This document shows, in pieces, positions 58,426 through 64,000 of a DNA stretch of 64,000 nucleotides (position 1 is its first letter; each line of letters opens with the position of its first letter). The position numbers were made by a program, and so were the translations under genes. Where the stretch lies: positions 11,840,983 through 11,904,982 of the forward strand of contig NC_051138.1 in NCBI RefSeq assembly GCF_014839805.1, given 5' to 3'. The stretch comes from Manduca sexta (taxonomy: Eukaryota > Arthropoda > Insecta > Lepidoptera > Sphingidae). The notes under the pieces are model-generated. The model searched no databases, was not told the DNA's origin, and saw only the letters and a program-made list of their open reading frames with translations.

Positions 58426-61188
58426 GTCTTTTCGTTCAGGAATCATGAACCTCTCTGGGAATGATCTTTTATACTAGCAGAGTCTCGAGCAACCCTAGTA
58501 ATTAATAAGAAACATGGATGTGTATTTATCGTCTATGCTATGACACAATAGACTACAGTCGACCTCAAATTCCGCGAATTAATCAATCACACCCGGAATA
58601 TTTTATGAGGAAAAAATGTCATGGCTGAGTATAATCAAATAATAGCTTCTAATGTTAACAATATTATTCAGAGTTGCGCATAATGGAATCCCAAACTCAA
58701 TAACTACCGGTAAATCACTTGAAACAAGGTAGAAGAATTAGCAAATTTAAAATTTTATTTATGCGTTTGTAGACCTCCTCAAAGTATGATGTTACTTCCA
58801 AAGATAGTGTCTGATTGTAAAATATAATAGGTCATTACATTAATATGTTAGTTCCACGTTGATGAGTCCAAAAACAATAATCTCTTAATATTTTTAGCAG
58901 AAAACCAGCAGACGAGCAAATGACCAACGCCCATGAATGCGCGGGGTCGTGTTAGTGGTGCTAAACTCTGCGGAGAGGAAACAAATGGAGGAGACTGAAA
59001 CCGACGTTGCTGATATCTTCTTAATCAGGAATAATTTTATCAGAGGATACACAGTGTTTGTTTGAGACGAGGATTATTAACGATTCCTCAAAGCAGCCGT
59101 AACGTATAAATAATGCGTTGACAGGAAAATATATTATATTTTAATGTGTTTTTTGCAAGTTTTGCAGTACGTATTGAATTAAAAATAATATGCTATCATC
59201 GTTATCTTGGTTGAAATAGTAGCGTGTTCTTAAACGTTGTAAACAGCAAGCAATAATGTAAGTGTCACAGGATTAGATTGCGATTCTAACTAGTGTTTGT
59301 CAGTTCTGATATTAATGTTTCATCTGTACTGTCTTACCACCACAAGTGTACAATGGAGAGACACTGATTTCAATTTCGGACTTCTGCTAATTTGAACTAA
59401 ACACCTGGGTTCAATTATTTAGTATAGTATGATCCAAGCCCTCACATAGATAGCAGTTAATGCAAAACGCGACCCTACGAACTCAAGTCAAATCCAGAAT
59501 GCGTAAGGAACAGCTGCTAAAATGATGGGAGTTTGAAGAAATTGTGTAGACATTCTGCCAATCGCTTACAAAGGAATATCCACACTAATTAACAATAAAA
59601 TTTAGCTGTTTAGACGGTTAATACAAATTATATCACCCGTTCTATCGATAAAATCATTAGCGCGTCGAACCGGCTTGTTGAAGTTTTTTTAGAAAATGAT
59701 AGCATCACAAAAACATAGAGAAAAGGGGTCATATTGGTCCGAATCGAACGTAGTCGAATTGAGTCGAACGAATCAAATGTAATACAACATATAGCCACGC
59801 AAACATTAGGACATAAATGTTTATGTATCACATTTTTGCATGTCTGTGTATATTTATAGGGCGACGCGACGGGTCGGCGCGACCTTGCGTCGGACACGAT
59901 CTGCCTACCACTACAACGCCGCGACGACGATACTCCGAACTAGAATCGTTGTAGCACAATCCACTGCTGGTTGAGTTTGATCATGGCACCGCCTGGTACG
60001 TATCAAAGAGGTAATGAACGTGACATAAACTGATATTGACTTGGCGCCGAGTGTAGACTGTGTGAGCAACGGGCAGCGCGCGCCACGAGTCTTGCTCGCC
60101 AATTTCGCAGTGATAAGTTCATCGACTCGGCACGAGGATGCATGAATCAACTGTAATAAATGGATATGGTTGTTAGGTCTTTGTTTACTACCAAGGACAG
60201 GATGACATAGTATGAACAAAGGGACGGCGTTATATTCTAATTGTGGATTCACGTTAAATATTACAGGAAAACTTCATAGTGGTTAATTAGAATTAATGTA
60301 TGTTTAATAGTATACGTCACTGTCTATAGTGACTGCTATTGATTTTTGATGTAAATTTATTTCATTGAAGTTTGTTATTCTTACTAAAATATTATATTAT
60401 ATGTTATGTTTACGTAAAATGTTAGTTCTGTATCCAACACGAGAAAAAATGGCGACGACACGAATCTCTTAAAGCCACAAATATAAATAAGAACGAGTCA
60501 CAGACAATTTAAAACATGTATTAATCTTTATTTACGTTTAAGTGCTAATACTTTGACCTAGGTTTATAATGATTTCAGAGGCCTTGTCAATTAAGTACAG
60601 ACGAATATTCATTATTGAGGACAACAACAACCACGTTAAAAAATACTGCGTAGCCATGAAGTAACACACGCATTAAAAAATAATTGTATTATTATTTTAA
60701 ATTGAAGATTTTTTCTGTAATACTAATAATGCTGTTGTGTATGTTAATCAGAGATTATCATAATTAGCTGCATGAAGGTCCCTTTCAATGCCGACCTGTG
60801 TAGCGATATGCGTATATTATAAGCGGCATTTAGCCACTTTTTGGTAAGGTGGTTAGGTCAGTATCAGTATCCGACAACCTTAATATACGTCACTACACTA
60901 GGACTACAATTTACTCGGTAAACCAAAGGTTATAACCAGAACAGAGCATAATTAGCTTAACTGTTCGACGCTGTGTTGCTCGAGAAAATCAAATTCGTTT
61001 CATAATAGTACAGGTAAATCCATAATGCTTAAAAGTTAATTTAAAAAGAAACTAAAAATCTAATAAACTAAACTATCATCTTCAGCCGATTTGATTAAAT
61101 TAATGCCTTTAATTGACATTAACAGGCATTGGAAATGATTCTTTGAGTAAAAAGAAAGAAGAAAATTAAACGGTGTGAATAGTGGTTA
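58426..61188. other. mixed stretch without recognised gene
   Basis: A repeat-like word AACCAGCAGACGAGCAAATG occurs at about 58903. A moderately CpG-rich patch lies at 59860-60130, with CTATAAATA read on the minus strand near 59855. The open frames 59628-60252 show no domain. A promoter on the minus strand is conceivable but unsupported. Confidence 0.4.
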
Positions 61189-61196
61189 CTACCTAC

Positions 61197-61875
61197 CAGT
61201 GGCGAAGGGTGAAAATTTTCAAAAGGTAACCCGAGGAAATATTTTTTTCTACAGTTAACATGTAATACGCTGTTCACCATAAATTAAAATCAATAAAATA
61301 TTGTAATACTTAATAATTTCCTTCTAACATGAACATTATCTAAACTCAAAATTTAAAAAATAAGCACATATTTTGAAATCGGTACCTAAAAGAGTCCAAC
61401 AAAAATAAATAACGAACACTATACACAAACACTAATTATACATTCTAAATTATTAAAATATTTCCCGCCAATAGCTCAACATGAAGCCGCAAATTCTCGG
61501 GTTACCCTGAAGTACACAGACACGCACGCACACATGTATTTTTACGTCACTTCCAAAAGATTAGACAAAGACACCGCGCTGCGTGTGAAAGAGATAACAA
61601 TATCGCGAGGGAAGCTATGCGCGGCTGGGTTCACATCGAACACTATAAGGCGCGAGCACTGCGCGCGAGTTACGATTTAACGAATTGATAATAATATGAA
61701 CTATATACCGTTATCGTTAAAGTTTTTATTTAATTAATTAAGTATAAGATGACTCGTTTGAGTATACTATTATTGTTCTAGTTAAGTATATTGTTATGTT
61801 TTTCTGTTATTATTTTTAATTAATTTGCAAAAGGTAACCCGGTAGGAATCGGCTTGTATGGACGCTTCGCCACTG
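61197..61875. mobile_element. 679-bp non-autonomous hAT element with 8-bp duplication
   Basis: Left end CAGTGGCGAAGG and right end (reversed) CAGTGGCGAAGCG are inverted repeats, and both are followed inside by AAAAGGTAACCCG. CTACCTAC flanks both sides (61189-61196 and 61876-61883). TIR starting CAGTGGC plus an 8-bp duplication marks the hAT superfamily. No transposase. Confidence 0.92.
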
Positions 61876-62392
61876 CTACCTACATATCCAATCAAATGAT
61901 ATACCGGTCAACCATTACAACTGATACACTACACTGAACATGCAATTTCAGTCGTTTAGCATTTCATCACCAAATGAAAAAGTAACGAACTCTTATTATT
62001 GTCATGTATTTTTTCCTGGATATGATAACTACGTGATTTGTTATTTACCATATGAATATTTTCTAGGTCGCCAACTAAGTACTACGACCTCGCTATTGTG
62101 AATGGGTGTTTCCATGCCAATTTATATTCACACTTACACTCGAAACGACGAGGCTCGTATGCTCCAAATGGTAAGGACTTTTTTATATATATCTAAGGCC
62201 TACATTTGTATCATATACTTATTATGTAAATTATACGGATGTAATGTATCGACATTTTAGTTATGTTAAAGCGTTACGACCAGAAATAAGAAGCCTAAAC
62301 TATTATTTAGTTTAATATTTTTGTATTTATAATATATATAATAGAAAATAAACATTAACTACAAAAAAGCCTGATATATGTATATTATTATA

Positions 62393-62782
62393 CAGGGTCA
62401 TTTTGACATTGCGTTACTAATATCTACTTGTAAATAACACTGTACAATAAGTTACTTGACTCGTAGATGGAAAATAAAAAAGTGTAAGTTTCGAACAGAA
62501 TAAATATTAGTAAAAGGTAATTTAAATTCCATGCACCCTAATGCCACTACTACTACTCTCAGAGCATTCGTCGCAGCGCCGACATTACACTTTCAGTCAG
62601 AAATACACTCACGCACTCGTCACATTCGTGTTAAACTACAAAATGATCGAAAAATCAGAAAACTAAAAGCAAAATTTTTGGTGTAAATATTCGTTATTAA
62701 TGGATGATTTTTGGCGCTATGTAAGCAAAGGTGAAGACGAGTATGTGGTTTTATTTAGTAACGCAATGTCAAAATGATCCTG
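62393..62782. mobile_element. 390-bp TIR element with TA duplication
   Basis: Left CAGGGTCATTTTGACATTGC, continuing GTTACTAA, and right (reversed) CAGGATCATTTTGACATTGC, continuing GTTACTAA, are 28-bp inverted repeats with one mismatch. TA flanks at 62391-62392 and 62783-62784. Tc1/mariner-like, non-autonomous. Confidence 0.9.
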
Positions 62783-63033
62783 TATATAGGTATGTACTAC
62801 CAATAAAACTACATTTTTGTTTAAATCGATAACAAATATTGTATTGGTGCATTAATTCAAATCAATAAATAAAAATTATACACAGTCACACACTCATGCC
62901 CTTGATTTCCGAAGGAATAGACAGAGATGCAACTGATGCACCACCTTTTTTACTTTTAATTTTATTTTATTCATAAAAATATGGATATAAATCTAGCCTT
63001 ACAATCAAACATGATCTATGTAAGAGGCTATTA

Positions 63034-63985
63034 AGGTGCGTTGGGGTTAAATCGGACGCTTTTTCGACGTGTTAAACAGTCTCCTCAAATTATTTTTTTA
63101 CAAGAATTCTATAGAAGTTATCATAATGAATCATTAACTTAGCTATATGTTATTAAATATACTAAATGGTATATAAATAACAAATAAACAAAATTGATCA
63201 TTCACCTGAGCTAAACAAAATTACATAATTACTGAATTCAGACGTTTTCGTGTGTAAATTTTGACACAAACTTGCAATATTTTACAAGTGCTAGATCGAA
63301 CGATTTTTATCCGTTCTTTAACGACAAATAATTGTATGCGTAAAGATCGGATCTCAGGCAATATAGGTGTTTCGACAAATGTGAATAAACAAGTCACAAG
63401 ACTTATTTCCTTTTTGATACTATACAACTACTAAATTAATTGAAAACGGTAAATACTAAATTAAAATTAGGCAAATTCTTGCATGGGGTTAATCCGGATC
63501 TGCCCGGGAACGACGAAATACCGATATTCTATTTGTTAGCACCGTAAACATTATTTACTTGCCGGAATCATTTATGTGAACTAGTGGAACGTAGGGAACA
63601 TAAGGGGGCCGCAGGTAGTGTTGTCTAAAAACAAAAATTATAACACAATTGCAAGTTATTGGATTTATTTTCATCATATACTTACTCTTTTTACGGATTT
63701 TAAAATCCCTGTATCATAGACGGTTTTAGATAGTAGTCCGAACCATACCTGTGAAGGTCCTATCTTTCTCACACATTTCTAAAAGTATGGTACTCTTTTA
63801 AAGCCTTATAAAACATTAACTGTTATATATAAGGAATTGAAAAAATATATACCATTTAGTATATTTAATACCATGTAGCCATGTTAATGATTCATTTTGA
63901 TAACTTCTATAGAATTATTGTAAAAAAATAATTCGAGAACACTTTAACACGTCGAAAAAGCGTCCGATTAAACCCTAACGCACCT
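63034..63985. mobile_element. 952-bp element with ~140-bp terminal inverted repeats
   Basis: Left arm about 63034-63178 and right arm about 63846-63985 are inverted copies at about 90 percent identity, starting AGGTGCGTTGGGGTT and AGGTGCGTTAGGGTT, with ATCGGACGCTTTTTCGACG inside. TA flanks at 63032-63033 and 63986-63987 suggest a mariner-type element. There is no transposase in the 0.67-kb interior; the open frame 63221-63427 is unrecognised. Confidence 0.88.
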
Positions 63986-64000
63986 TATATTCATACTAAT

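Noticed and set aside
59911..60252. 113-codon minus-strand frame
   Set aside because: No recognisable domain, no coding-like motifs; lies in moderately GC-rich DNA.

Overview
This is a window of an AT-rich insect nuclear genome, almost certainly a lepidopteran and probably a butterfly. The evidence is tRNA-derived SINEs of butterfly type, RTE-type LINE tails, Helitron ends of the lepidopteran kind, and many short TIR elements. The species cannot be fixed from the sequence. The window is very gene-poor; most long open frames are chance frames or lie inside transposable elements.

The only securely identified host gene is the 3' end of a MYST-family histone acetyltransferase of the KAT7/HBO1 (Drosophila chameau) type on the + strand. 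It has a penultimate coding exon at 13847-14100, a 2.1 kb intron, and a short terminal coding exon at 16206-16307 followed by a 3' UTR with a CCGACA hexanucleotide repeat. The rest of its MYST domain (zinc finger, acetyl-CoA loop) was not found upstream, so those exons lie left of the window or were missed. A MITE sits 30 bp upstream of the penultimate exon's acceptor, and a decayed transposon-type gene lies antisense in the last intron.

A CpG-rich block at about 35.75-36.9 kb carries a canonical TATA box at 36057 and is the best promoter candidate; its gene was not found. A few small exon-like segments with splice signals (541-624, 39655-39718 and 57920-57987, all minus) are listed at low confidence. 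I could not assign them to a protein.

The rest is a layered record of transposition: SINEs (one with a 12-bp target duplication), RTE LINE 3' ends, a 5'-truncated LINE with a 10-bp duplication, a Helitron with TC and CTAG ends, a hAT element with an 8-bp duplication, several TA- or TAA-flanked TIR elements, a pair of 179-bp twin MITEs, a nested element at 51-52.5 kb, and an inverted pair of about 800-bp elements at 45.5-46.3 and 51.2-52.0 kb that differ by a swapped internal cassette. Perfect or near-perfect hairpins occur at 10.65, 29.04, 39.45, 48.91 and 54.54 kb, and G-quadruplex motifs at 0.65, 11.99 and 57.75 kb. I found no CRISPR array, operon, rRNA or intact tRNA, and no convincing new biological system.
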